This document shows positions 1 through 8,400 of a stretch of 64,000 bases of DNA, in pieces. A model generated the notes under the pieces. It saw only the letters and a list, made by a program, of their open reading frames with translations. It searched no databases and was not told where the DNA came from. The DNA is taken from assembly GCF_019083995.1 (NCBI RefSeq), contig NZ_JAHRCU010000009.1, positions 124,001-188,000 of the forward strand, written 5' to 3'. Positions within the stretch are counted from its first letter, which is position 1; each line of letters starts with the position of its first letter. Both the position numbers and the translations under genes were made by a program. This stretch comes from Roseococcus sp. SDR. Its GTDB lineage: Bacteria > Pseudomonadota > Alphaproteobacteria > Acetobacterales > Acetobacteraceae.

Positions 1-22
1 CGCGCGTGCAGCCCGCCGAATA

Positions 23-673
23 GTGGCCGCGCTCGACGCCTGGCTCTACTGGATCGACCACGCCGCCATCGCGGTCTTCGCGATCTCGGGCGCGCTGGTC
101 GCCTCGCGCAAGCAGATGGATGCGGTGGGCTTCATCCTCATCGCCATCGTCACCGGCTTCGGCGGCGGCACCCTGCGGGACCTGCTGCTGGGCCGCACGC
201 CGGTCTTCTGGCTGAAAGCGCCGGAGCTGGTGGCCGTCGCCGTCGTCTCGGCCATCCTCGTCTTCTTCATGGCCCATCTGGTGCAGAACCGCTTCCGCGC
301 CCTGCTCTGGGCCGATGCGGTGGGACTGTCCATCTATGCCGTGCTGGGCGCCGAGATCGCGCTGCTGGCCGGCGCGCATGCCTGGGCGGCGGTCATCCTC
401 GGCGTGATCACCGCCACCTTCGGCGGCATCGCGCGGGACGTGATCTGCAACGAGATCCCGCTCATCCTCCGCCGCGAAATCTACGTCACGGCCGCCGCGG
501 CCGGGGCCACGGTCTTCATCCTGCTGCGGCTGGACGGCGTCTGGCGCGAGCCCGCCTTCCTGGCCGGCGTGATGACCTGCTTCCTGATCCGCGCGGCCGC
601 GCTGCGCTATGGCTGGAGCCTGCCGGGGTATCGCGCCCGCCCGGGCCGGGATTATCCTAATCCCGACACGTGA
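23..673 (+). CDS. TRIC/UPF0126 family cation channel membrane protein
   Basis: Integral inner-membrane protein of the trimeric intracellular cation channel (TRIC, formerly UPF0126/YicG) family; members form monovalent-cation channels. The 216-aa sequence is almost entirely hydrophobic helices and carries the family's two internal repeats, each with a glycine-rich hinge: GFGGGTLRD near residues 45-53 and TFGGIARD near 131-138. Length is normal for the family. The start used is a GTG; only 22 bases precede it in the window, so the true start cannot be confirmed. The stop lies 11 nt before the next ATG, so cotranscription with the aldo/keto reductase is likely. The ion carried is not evident from the sequence. 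Confidence 0.85.
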   Translation: MAALDAWLYWIDHAAIAVFAISGALVASRKQMDAVGFILIAIVTGFGGGTLRDLLLGRTPVFWLKAPELVAVAVVSAILVFFMAHLVQNRFRALLWADAVGLSIYAVLGAEIALLAGAHAWAAVILGVITATFGGIARDVICNEIPLILRREIYVTAAAAGATVFILLRLDGVWREPAFLAGVMTCFLIRAAALRYGWSLPGYRARPGRDYPNPDT

Positions 674-684
674 GGGGGAACGCC

Positions 685-1686
685 ATGGAATATCGTGTGC
701 TCGGCCGCAGCGGGATGCGCGTCAGCCGGCTCTGCCTCGGGACGATGATGTTCGGCGGCCCGACCGACGCCGCCACCAGCGCCCGCATGATCGCGACCGC
801 CAAGGACGCCGGCTTCAACTTCCTCGATACGGCCGATGTCTATTCGCGTGGCGCCTCGGAGGAGGTGGTGGGCCAGGCGCTGGCCGGCACGCGCAACGAT
901 TGGGTCCTGGCCACCAAGCTCGGCAACCCGATGGGGCCGGGGCAGAACGAGAAGGGCCTCTCCCGCGCCTGGATGATCCGCGCCGTGGAAGGCAGCCTCA
1001 GGCGCCTCGGCACCGACCACATCGACATCCTCTATCTGCACCGCGAGGACCACGACACGCCGCTGGAGGTGACCGTGGCCGCGCTGGGTGACCTGATCCG
1101 CGCCGGCAAGATCCGTGGCTTCGGCCTGTCGAACTTCCGCGCCTGGCGCATCGCCGCCCTCTGCGAGGCTTGCGATCGGCTCGGCGTGGACCGGCCCATC
1201 GTGAACCAGCCCCTTTATCACGCGCTGAACCGCATGGCGGAGGTCGAGGTGCTGCCCGTCGCCGCGCATTACGGGATGGGCGTCTTCCCCTATAGCCCGC
1301 TCGCGCGCGGCGTGCTCACCGCGAAATACGACCCCGCCGCGCCGCCCGCGCCCGAAAGCCGCGCGGGCCGGGGCGACAAGCGCATGATGGAGGCGGAATG
1401 GCACCCGGCCTCCATCGCCACGGCGCAAAAGCTGGCGCAGCACGCGGCGGCGCGCGGCGTTGCGTCCGCGCATCTCGCCATCCAATGGGTGCTGCACAAC
1501 CCGATCATCACCGGCGCCATCGTCGGCCCGCGCACCGAGGCGCAGCTCGCGGACTACATCGCGGCCCTCGGCTGCACCTACACGGCGGAGGATGAGGCGG
1601 TGATCAGCGGCCTCGTCACGCCGGGCCATGCCGCGACGCCGGGTTATAACGACCCGGCCTATCGCATCGAAGGCCGGCCCGCTTAG
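685..1686 (+). CDS. Aldo/keto reductase
   Basis: Cytosolic NAD(P)H-dependent oxidoreductase with the AKR (beta/alpha)8 barrel. The catalytic tetrad is visible as D48 and Y53 (motif LDTADVY), K78 (ATKLG) and H119 (LYLHRED). At 333 aa it resembles the YajO/Tas-like AKR subgroup; the substrate cannot be read from the sequence. The ATG at 685 was preferred over an in-frame codon at 670 because GAGGGGGA stands 6-13 nt before it. It follows the TRIC channel gene by 11 nt. A 174-bp gap with no recognisable gene follows before the amidohydrolase. Confidence 0.9.
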   Translation: MEYRVLGRSGMRVSRLCLGTMMFGGPTDAATSARMIATAKDAGFNFLDTADVYSRGASEEVVGQALAGTRNDWVLATKLGNPMGPGQNEKGLSRAWMIRAVEGSLRRLGTDHIDILYLHREDHDTPLEVTVAALGDLIRAGKIRGFGLSNFRAWRIAALCEACDRLGVDRPIVNQPLYHALNRMAEVEVLPVAAHYGMGVFPYSPLARGVLTAKYDPAAPPAPESRAGRGDKRMMEAEWHPASIATAQKLAQHAAARGVASAHLAIQWVLHNPIITGAIVGPRTEAQLADYIAALGCTYTAEDEAVISGLVTPGHAATPGYNDPAYRIEGRPA

Positions 1687-1860
1687 GTACCGAGGGCGAG
1701 AGGCGACGCCTCACCGCCGCGCTTGCCTCGCGAATGGGCAGGCGCTGATGCCGGACAGGGCAAGCCGCGCGGCGGCCGTCCACGACCGCGGCGCCGCGCG
1801 CGTTGACGCTCCCCGCCGCGCACCGCATCACACACCGCATCCCTCTCGCGGTATCCGGCC

Positions 1861-2844
1861 ATGATCATTGACGCGCACACCCACACGCTCTGCCCCGGCG
1901 TGAACCCGATGGTGGCCGGGCGGCCCGAGCTCCGCGCCATTCCCTATAATCGCGACATGGAGCCGGAAAGCGCCGCGGTGGACCAGGCGCAATTCCCCGA
2001 GCTCTCACGCCGCTTCCTCGACATCGCCGCGCGCCGCGCGGACATGGCGCGCATGCGCGTGGACCATCAGGTCGTGATGCCGGCCCCCGGCCAGCAGCAT
2101 TACTGGGCGGAGCCGGATCTGCTCATCGCCCTCTCCCGCGCGCAAAACGAACATGTGGCCGGGCTGGTCGCGGCCGGCGCCGGCGCCTTCACCGGCATCG
2201 GCACCTTGCCGATGACCGCACCCGACCGCGCGCCGGATGAAGCCGCGCGCGCGGTCGAGGAACTCGGCCTCAAGGGCTTTCAGATCGACACGCGCGCGGG
2301 CGCGATGGAGCTCTCCGACCCCGCGCTCGATCCGCTCTGGGCGCGGCTGGCGCGGCTCGGGGCGGCACTGGTGCTGCACCCGCTCGGCTTCTCGGATGGC
2401 GCGCGGCTTGGGCGCTTCTTCATGGTCAACACGGTGGGCAATCCGCTGGAGGAAGTGATCGCCGCCAATCACCTCACCCTCGGCGGCGTGCTGGACCGCC
2501 ACCCGGAGCTGCGCGTGAAGATCGTGCATGGCGGCGGCTTCTATCCCTTCCTGGCCGGGCGGCTGGATCATGCGTGGCGGCGCCGGCCGGAGCTGCGGCG
2601 CCTCACGGCCGAGCCCCCCTCGGCCTATCTCTCGCGCCTCTGGTACGACACGGTGGTGTTCGATCCGCGCCTGCTGCGCATGCTGTTCGAGCTGGTGGGG
2701 CCCGGCCGCATCATGCTCGGCAGCGACTATCCCTTCGACATGGGCGAGGAGGATCCGCGCGCCACCCTGGCCGCGGCCGGCCTGCCCGCCGAGGAGGTGA
2801 GCGCCATCGAAAGCGGGACCGCGCGGCGCTTCTTCGGCATCTGA
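1861..2844 (+). CDS. Amidohydrolase family protein (ACMSD-like TIM barrel)
   Basis: Metal-dependent hydrolase or decarboxylase of the amidohydrolase-2 (aminocarboxymuconate-semialdehyde decarboxylase-like) family. The metal ligands of the family are recognisable: H6 and H8 in DAHTHT, H173 in VLHPLGF, H223 in IVHGGGF, and the aspartate of LGSDYPF near residue 289. At 327 aa it is full length. It begins with ATG immediately after a 174-bp non-coding gap and is followed 60 bp downstream by a Bug-type binding protein, a pairing common in catabolic loci that suggests action on an aromatic or carboxylic acid. That role is inferred; the substrate is unknown. Confidence 0.85.
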   Translation: MIIDAHTHTLCPGVNPMVAGRPELRAIPYNRDMEPESAAVDQAQFPELSRRFLDIAARRADMARMRVDHQVVMPAPGQQHYWAEPDLLIALSRAQNEHVAGLVAAGAGAFTGIGTLPMTAPDRAPDEAARAVEELGLKGFQIDTRAGAMELSDPALDPLWARLARLGAALVLHPLGFSDGARLGRFFMVNTVGNPLEEVIAANHLTLGGVLDRHPELRVKIVHGGGFYPFLAGRLDHAWRRRPELRRLTAEPPSAYLSRLWYDTVVFDPRLLRMLFELVGPGRIMLGSDYPFDMGEEDPRATLAAAGLPAEEVSAIESGTARRFFGI

Positions 2845-2904
2845 CGCGCCTCCTGGCCCGCCGCTTGCTTCGTCACGCGCTCAGCCCGCCTTTCGGAGAC
2901 CCCC

Positions 2905-3861
2905 ATGCACCGCCGCCACCTGCTCGCCCTCTCCCTCGCCACGCCGCATGTGGCGCGCGCGCAAGCCGCCACGCTGCGCCTGATCGTGCCCTTCGCGCCG
3001 GGCGGCGCCTCGGACACCACGGCGCGCATCATCCAGCCAGGGCTGGCGGCGGCGCTGGGGCGCACCATCGTCATCGAGAACCGGGCCGGGGCCTCGGGCT
3101 CCATCGGCACGCGGCTCGTGGTGCAGGCGCCGCCGGATGGCTCCGTCATCGGCATTTCCAACACCTCGCCGCATGGCATCGTGCCGCTGGCCATGCAGCC
3201 GCCGCCCTATGACGGCGACCGCGACTTCACCCACATCGCCATGGTGGCCGACACGCCGACGGTGATGCTGCTGCCGGGCAACAGCGGCTTCCGCAGCTTC
3301 GCAGAATTGCGCGCCGCGGCGGCCGCGCGGCCGCAGGGGCTGACCTATGGCTCCTCGGGCGTGGGCGGCATGCAGCATCTCCAGGGGGAGATGATGGCGA
3401 AGCTGGTGGGCGGGCGCTGGGTGCATGTGCCCTATCGCGGGACGGGCCCCGGGCTGCAGGCGACAATCGCCGGCGAGGTGGACTGCTTCCTGACGCCGAT
3501 GGCCGGCACCACCGGCGCGATCGAGGCCGGCCAGGTGCGCGCCATCGCCGTCTCGACGGCGCAGCCCTTCCCGGCGCTGCCCGGCGTGCCGACCTATGAG
3601 GCGCTGGGACTGCCTGCCCTGACCGTTTCCTCCTGGACCGGGATTTCCGGCCCGCGCGGCATGCCGCCGGCCATGGTGGCCGAGATGCACGCCGCGATGC
3701 AGCGCGTGCTGGCCGATCCCGATACGGAGCGGCGCCTGATCGCCGCCGGGCTCTATCCGCTGGGCCGCACCGTCTCCTCGGCCGAGTACCAGCAGGTGCA
3801 CGCGGATTTCGCGCGCGTCTGGGGGCCGGTGGTGCGCGAGGCGCGAATCTCGCTGGAGTGA
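2905..3861 (+). CDS. TTT (Bug/TctC) family solute-binding protein 1
   Basis: Periplasmic high-affinity binding protein of the tripartite tricarboxylate transporter family, usually binding small carboxylates. A Sec signal peptide (HLLALSLATPHVARAQA) ends near residue 20. The mature protein opens with the family hallmark LRLIVPFAPGGASDTTAR and contains the conserved YGSSGVGG and VPYRGTGPG segments that line the ligand site. Its 318 aa is typical. No TctA or TctB membrane partners are nearby, as for the other five Bug proteins in this window. It follows an amidohydrolase on the same strand. The ligand is unknown. Confidence 0.92.
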   Translation: MHRRHLLALSLATPHVARAQAATLRLIVPFAPGGASDTTARIIQPGLAAALGRTIVIENRAGASGSIGTRLVVQAPPDGSVIGISNTSPHGIVPLAMQPPPYDGDRDFTHIAMVADTPTVMLLPGNSGFRSFAELRAAAAARPQGLTYGSSGVGGMQHLQGEMMAKLVGGRWVHVPYRGTGPGLQATIAGEVDCFLTPMAGTTGAIEAGQVRAIAVSTAQPFPALPGVPTYEALGLPALTVSSWTGISGPRGMPPAMVAEMHAAMQRVLADPDTERRLIAAGLYPLGRTVSSAEYQQVHADFARVWGPVVREARISLE

Positions 3862-3883
3862 TCCCAGGGCTGGAGTGATCCCA
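3853..3883. repeat. Short tandem duplication at a gene end
   Basis: The 14-mer CTGGAGTGATCCCA occurs at 3853-3866 and again at 3870-3883, a 17-bp period. The first copy includes the stop codon of the upstream binding-protein gene. It looks like a small replication-slippage duplication; no function is evident. The rest of the gap to 4079 is GC-rich with several short inverted repeats. Confidence 0.7.
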
Positions 3884-4048
3884 AGCGCACGAAGTTCCGA
3901 CCTGCGGCCCGCAGGGCCGAGCATGCGAATGCGCGCCGCGGCACATGCCGCCGCGGAGGCGGCCCGCGTCACGCCGGAGGCGTGCGCTCGGCACGATGCG
4001 CCTGAGGGGCACGAAGGGGAAGCCTTCGTGCCGTTGGCATGATCTCGC

Positions 4049-4071
4049 GCGGGAGGGCGGCGCCCTCCCGC
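4049..4071 (-). terminator. Hairpin downstream of ahpD
   Basis: Perfect 11-bp inverted repeat (4049-4059 with 4061-4071) ending 8 bp beyond the ahpD stop and lying between convergent genes. The stem is GC-rich but no T-run follows on either strand, so it may be a weak bidirectional terminator or a transcript-stabilising hairpin. Confidence 0.5.
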
Positions 4072-4079
4072 ATTCCGCC

Positions 4080-4610
4080 TCAGCCGGCGGCGGCCTCTTC
4101 CGCCTCGATCGTCACCGCCGTGGCATGCACGACGGAGGCGATGCGGACCGCGGCCTGCACCTGCTCGCTGGTCAGGCCGGCATGCTTCACCACCTTCTCG
4201 TGGCTCTCCATGCACATGCCGCAGCCATTGATGGCGGAAACCGCGAGCGACCAGAGCTCGAAATCCGCCTTCTCCACGCCGGGCTTGGCCATGATGTTCA
4301 TGCGCAGCTTGGCCGGCATGGAGGGGTAATCGCCGCCCACCAGGTGCGTGAAGCGGTAGTAGATGTTGTTCATCCCCATGATGGAGGCGGCACCCTTGGC
4401 CGCTGCCAGCGCCTCGGCGGAGAGTTGCGGGCCGAACTCGGCAAGGATGGCGCGCGTGACCGTCGCATTGCGGCTGGCCAGCGCCGAGACGATGAAGGTG
4501 CCCGCGCGCTGCTGCACGGTGAGCGAGGGCTCGGCCGCCAGCGAGCCGAGGTTCAGCTTCTGGTCCTTGGCGTATTCGGGGAGGGCATTGCGCAGGGCTT
4601 CCAGCGACAT
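4080..4610 (-). CDS. ahpD: Alkyl hydroperoxide reductase AhpD
   Basis: Thiol-disulfide protein that reduces AhpC, as shown for the Mycobacterium tuberculosis pair. The active-site CxxC is C130-GM-C133, with E118 and H137 at the spacing known for the mycobacterial enzyme's proton-relay residues. Its 176 aa is full length. The ATG at 4610 was chosen over the GTG one codon upstream. It lies downstream of ahpC on the same strand, separated by two strong hairpins that could attenuate read-through. The protein is cytosolic and probably trimeric, by family knowledge. Confidence 0.95.
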   Translation of the reverse strand: MSLEALRNALPEYAKDQKLNLGSLAAEPSLTVQQRAGTFIVSALASRNATVTRAILAEFGPQLSAEALAAAKGAASIMGMNNIYYRFTHLVGGDYPSMPAKLRMNIMAKPGVEKADFELWSLAVSAINGCGMCMESHEKVVKHAGLTSEQVQAAVRIASVVHATAVTIEAEEAAAG

Positions 4611-4655
4611 CACGCGGGCTCCATGAGAAAATGATCGGATGTGGGGAAAGAGAAG

Positions 4656-4707
4656 CCCCCCGCCGCAAAGCGGCCGGGGGGTCTAAGGGGGGCTGATTGC
4701 CCCCCTT
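4656..4707 (-). terminator. Two consecutive stem-loops between ahpC and ahpD
   Basis: Stem-loop one pairs 4685-4693 with 4699-4707 (perfect 9 bp, 5-nt loop). Stem-loop two pairs 4656-4666 with 4670-4681 (11 bp, one bulge, AAA loop). Both lie in the 151-bp gap after the ahpC stop and before ahpD. There is no long T-run on the minus strand, so they are as likely to set the ahpC:ahpD ratio by attenuation or RNA stability as to stop transcription fully. A TTTT follows stem-loop one on the plus strand. Confidence 0.5.
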
Positions 4708-4761
4708 TTCGCCGCGGAGCTAGGGTTGGTGTGGCGGCTAGCTACGCGGCGAACAAATGAC

Positions 4762-5337
4762 TCAGGCGGCCTTGGAGAAGAGCTCCTGCGGGTTCAGGGC
4801 CTCTTCGCCCTTCGTCCAGTTGCAGGGGCAGAGCTCGTCCGTCTGCAGCGCGTCGAGGATGCGCAGCGTCTCCTGCGGGTTGCGGCCCACGTTCAGGCCG
4901 TTCACCGAGACATGCATGATCGTGCCCTCGGGATCGACGATGAAGGTCACGCGCAGCGGCACGCCCGCGGCCTTGTCGAGGACGCCCAGCGCCGTGCTCA
5001 GCTCACGCTTCACATCGGCCAGCATCGGGAAGGGCAGGTCCTTGATGTCGGCATTGTGGACGCGCCAGTTCAGGTGCACGAACTCGCTGTCGGTCGAGAC
5101 GCCGTAGATCACCGCGTCACGGTCCGCGAACTCGGACTGCAGCTTGCCGAAGGCGGCGATCTCGGTCGGGCAGATGAAGGTGAAGTCCTTCGGCCAGAAG
5201 AACACGACCTTCCACTTGCCGGCGTCGCTCTGGTCGGTGACCTGGATGAAGGACTTGCCCGGCCCCTTCAGGCCCTCGGGGCCGCCCTGCACGGCGGTGA
5301 GGTCGAAGCTCGGGAACTTGTCGCCGACGGTCAGCAT
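4762..5337 (-). CDS. ahpC: Peroxiredoxin AhpC (three-cysteine type)
   Basis: Typical 2-Cys peroxiredoxin that reduces H2O2, alkyl peroxides and probably peroxynitrite in the cytosol. The peroxidatic C56 sits in DFTFICPTE; the C-terminus carries a C170-P-C172 pair in ELCPCNW. This third cysteine matches the mycobacterial AhpC that is recycled by AhpD rather than AhpF, in agreement with the neighbouring ahpD. The protein is 191 aa. The ATG at 5337 has AGGAG 8 nt upstream; the frame stays open further upstream but that part has no peroxiredoxin features. An AT-rich promoter region precedes it. Confidence 0.95.
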   Translation of the reverse strand: MLTVGDKFPSFDLTAVQGGPEGLKGPGKSFIQVTDQSDAGKWKVVFFWPKDFTFICPTEIAAFGKLQSEFADRDAVIYGVSTDSEFVHLNWRVHNADIKDLPFPMLADVKRELSTALGVLDKAAGVPLRVTFIVDPEGTIMHVSVNGLNVGRNPQETLRILDALQTDELCPCNWTKGEEALNPQELFSKAA

Positions 5338-5395
5338 GGGGGTGTCTCCTGCGAAGCTGTGGGATACGCGCCGGTCATTCCGGCTGCGCCCTGAG

Positions 5396-5423
5396 ATATT
5401 GCGTCGCAGCATCTCTTTGCCAA
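5396..5423 (-). promoter_or_regulatory. Candidate ahpC promoter
   Basis: On the minus strand TTGGCA (5418-5423) and CAATAT (5396-5401) are spaced by 16 bp, in an unusually AT-rich stretch about 60 bp before the ahpC ATG. No clear OxyR-type palindrome was recognised. Confidence 0.45.
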
Positions 5424-5458
5424 TGAATAGTTTTGGAATTTTTGATCGAGTGCGCCGA

Positions 5459-8400
5459 TCATGCCCCAGGCTTGGGCATGAGTTGCCCGGAACCGACCAA
5501 AATCGCGACACGCGCCGCCAGCGCCGGCCCGGCGGCGGCATCCAGGCCGAAGAGACGGACCAGGCCTTGGGCGATCTCCTCCTCATTCGCCCGGGGGTCC
5601 ATCTCCAGCACCAGGCGCGCGCCGGCCAGGACCTCCTCGGCATGGATCATCGCCGGGCGGCGCAGATGGGCGGCCGCCGCCGAGCGGTCCCGCGCCACCA
5701 CGGCGCCGCGTTCCTCCGGGAACCAGAAGCCGGCGGATTCGCTGAGGCCCTGCAGCAGCCGCGCCTCGTTCAGCGCGCCGGTGAAGGCCTTGGCATCGGG
5801 CGCAGCCGGGCCGAGCAGCAGGCGCAGGCGTTCCTGGATGGCCTCGCCATGCACCGGCGCCTCGGTGGCGACGATGGCGGCAATGAGGGCGGCCAACTCG
5901 GCCCGGTTGGCGGGCGGCTTGTCCAGTGTCGCTTCCACATAGGCGGGTGCGAGCCGTGCGACCGCGACGGGCGCGCTGGCTGCGGGCGCGGCCAGCCCCA
6001 AGGCCGGGCGCAGCTTCGCCGCCGCCGCTTCCGGCTGGTTCAGCCAGTCGAGCGACCAGCTCCGCGCCAGTGACCAGCCCATCCCCTCCAGCGCCATCTG
6101 CCGGCCGCGATCACGGTCCCGCGCGCAGCGCAGGCCGGACCAGTCGGCGCCATCCACCTCCACGCCGAGATCGAAGCCCTGCGCCCCGCGCGCCGCGACA
6201 TCAAGGAAGAGGCCAGACAAGCCCAAGCGCGGCACCGCCTCCCGCCCCGATTGCGTGATGAGCCCGCCGATCAGCCCCGCGATGGCCGAGCCCTCGCGCG
6301 CGGCCACGCGCAGGCTGGCGCCGCCTGCCGCGAAATCGAGGAAGGTCTTGAGCGCGGCCACGCCGCGCCCCTTGGCGCGCTCCAGATCCACCTCCTCCGC
6401 GCCGATGCCCGAGAAGACGATGCAGCGTTTCTTCGCGCGCGTGATGAGCACGTTCAGCCGCCGCTCGCCGCCCTCGTTCGAGAGCGGGCCGAAGCGCATG
6501 GCGAGCTTCCCATCCGCGCCGCGCCCATAGCCCACGCTGATCATGATGCTGTCGCGCTCGTCGCCCTGCACATTCTCGAGGTTCTTCACGAAGAAGGGCT
6601 CGGCGGGATGCGCGGTGAAGAAGGCTTCCGTCTCCGGGCTTTCCCGCCTGAGCGCCTCCACGGCCTCGGCGATGGCGTCGCGCTGCGTGACGGAGAAGGC
6701 GGCGACCCCCAGTGTATCGCCCGGCGTCTCCCGCGCATGGCGGAGCACGGCCTCGGCCACGGCACGGGCCTCCTCGGCATTGGAACTGCCCTTGAAGCGC
6801 CCATCCACGCGCACGAGTGAGAGGCCCAGCGAAGGGCTGCGCGGGCGCGGCGAGGGCAGCACCAGCAGCCGGTTGCCGTAGAACTCGGCATTGCTGGTGG
6901 CGATCAGGCTTTCGTGCCGGCTGCGGTAGTGCCAGCGCAGCATGGCGTTCGGAATGCCGCGCGCATTGGCGAGGCCGAGGATGCTCTCCACATCGCGCGC
7001 CGCCAGCGCGGCGTCCTCATCGGCCGGCGCGTCATCGTCATCCTCCGTCATGCGCTGGAAGAAGCGTGTGGGCGGCATCTGCTTGTCGTCACCGACCACG
7101 ACGATCTGCTTCGCCCGCGCGATGGCGCCCAGCGCATCCACCGGCTCGATCTGGCTCGCCTCGTCCATCACCAGCAGGTCGAAGATGGGAAAGCCCGGCT
7201 GCGTCGCGTGATGCGGATTGGCGAGGAATTGCGCGACGCTCAGCGGGCTGAGCATGAGGATGGGCTTGGCCTTGCGCAGCAGCGGTGCGGCGCGCGAAAG
7301 CAGCGTGCGCAGCGGCGCATGCCCGCGCTTGCGCTCGAATTCGCCGCGCAGGAAGGCGAGGCTCGATGCTTCCTCGCCATTGCGCAGCGCCTCGACGCGC
7401 GCGGCGTGGATGGCGGCGGCTTCGGCACGGGCGAGGCGCACGCGCGCCGCATCCGCCGCGCGGAAATCCATCACCCAACGGTCCGCCTCCGCGCCGTCGA
7501 AGGCCGCGAGCGCGGGATGCTCGCGCATGGCCACGCGCAGCAGCGCCTCCAGGATCGCGAAGTCCAGCGCAGCCTCGGCCGCATCCGGCGCCAGCGCGCC
7601 GGAGGACAGCGCCTCGGCCAGGGGCGCCAGGCTCGGCTCCATCGCCTCGGCCCGCGCCCAGGATTGCCAGGGGGCGAGCGCCTCCGGCTCGGCGGCCATG
7701 GCGGCGAGGCGCTCGGCGGTGGCGGCGAAGCTCGCCTCGGGGGCAAGCCCCGTCGCCTCGCGGATCGCCGCCCAGGCCGTGAGCGCCGCGCGCTGCGCCT
7801 CGCTCACCGGCGGCGCGGTGAGGGCAGCGGCGTGTCGCGCCATCCAGGCCAGGTCGCGCTCCAGCGTGGCGGCATCCGGCCCCGCGCCGAGCCGCGCCTT
7901 CGCCACCTGCGCCGCCAGCAGCGCATCCAGCGCGGCCATATCCTCCGGGTCGCGCAGCGCGGCCGCGAGCGTCGCCTTGGCGGCCCGCCGCCCGCCATCG
8001 AGGAAGCCCAGCATGCCGGCGGGCTTCGCCAGCGTATCGCGCGCTGCTGCGAGCCCAGGCACCTCCAGCGCGCCCGGCAGCCAGCGCGGCTCGGCCGCCG
8101 CGACAAGGCGCAGATCCGCGAGCCGCGCCTCGGCCGCCGGCACCTCCTCCGGCCGCATCGGCGCCTCCGCGCGCAGGGCTTCCGCCGCCAGCGCCGCTTC
8201 GGCCTCCGCAACACCACCGGGTGCCGCCGCCAAAGCGCGGATGGCGCGCGGCAGATCCGCCAGCAGCCGCTGCGCCGCGATGGCATCGAGCGGCGCCGTC
8301 ACGCCACGCCAGGGGCTTTTCGCCCCCGCCACGCTGGCCGCGAGATTGCGTGCCGCCTCGCGCAGCCCACGCAGCCGCGCCGCATCCCACCCCGTGGGGT

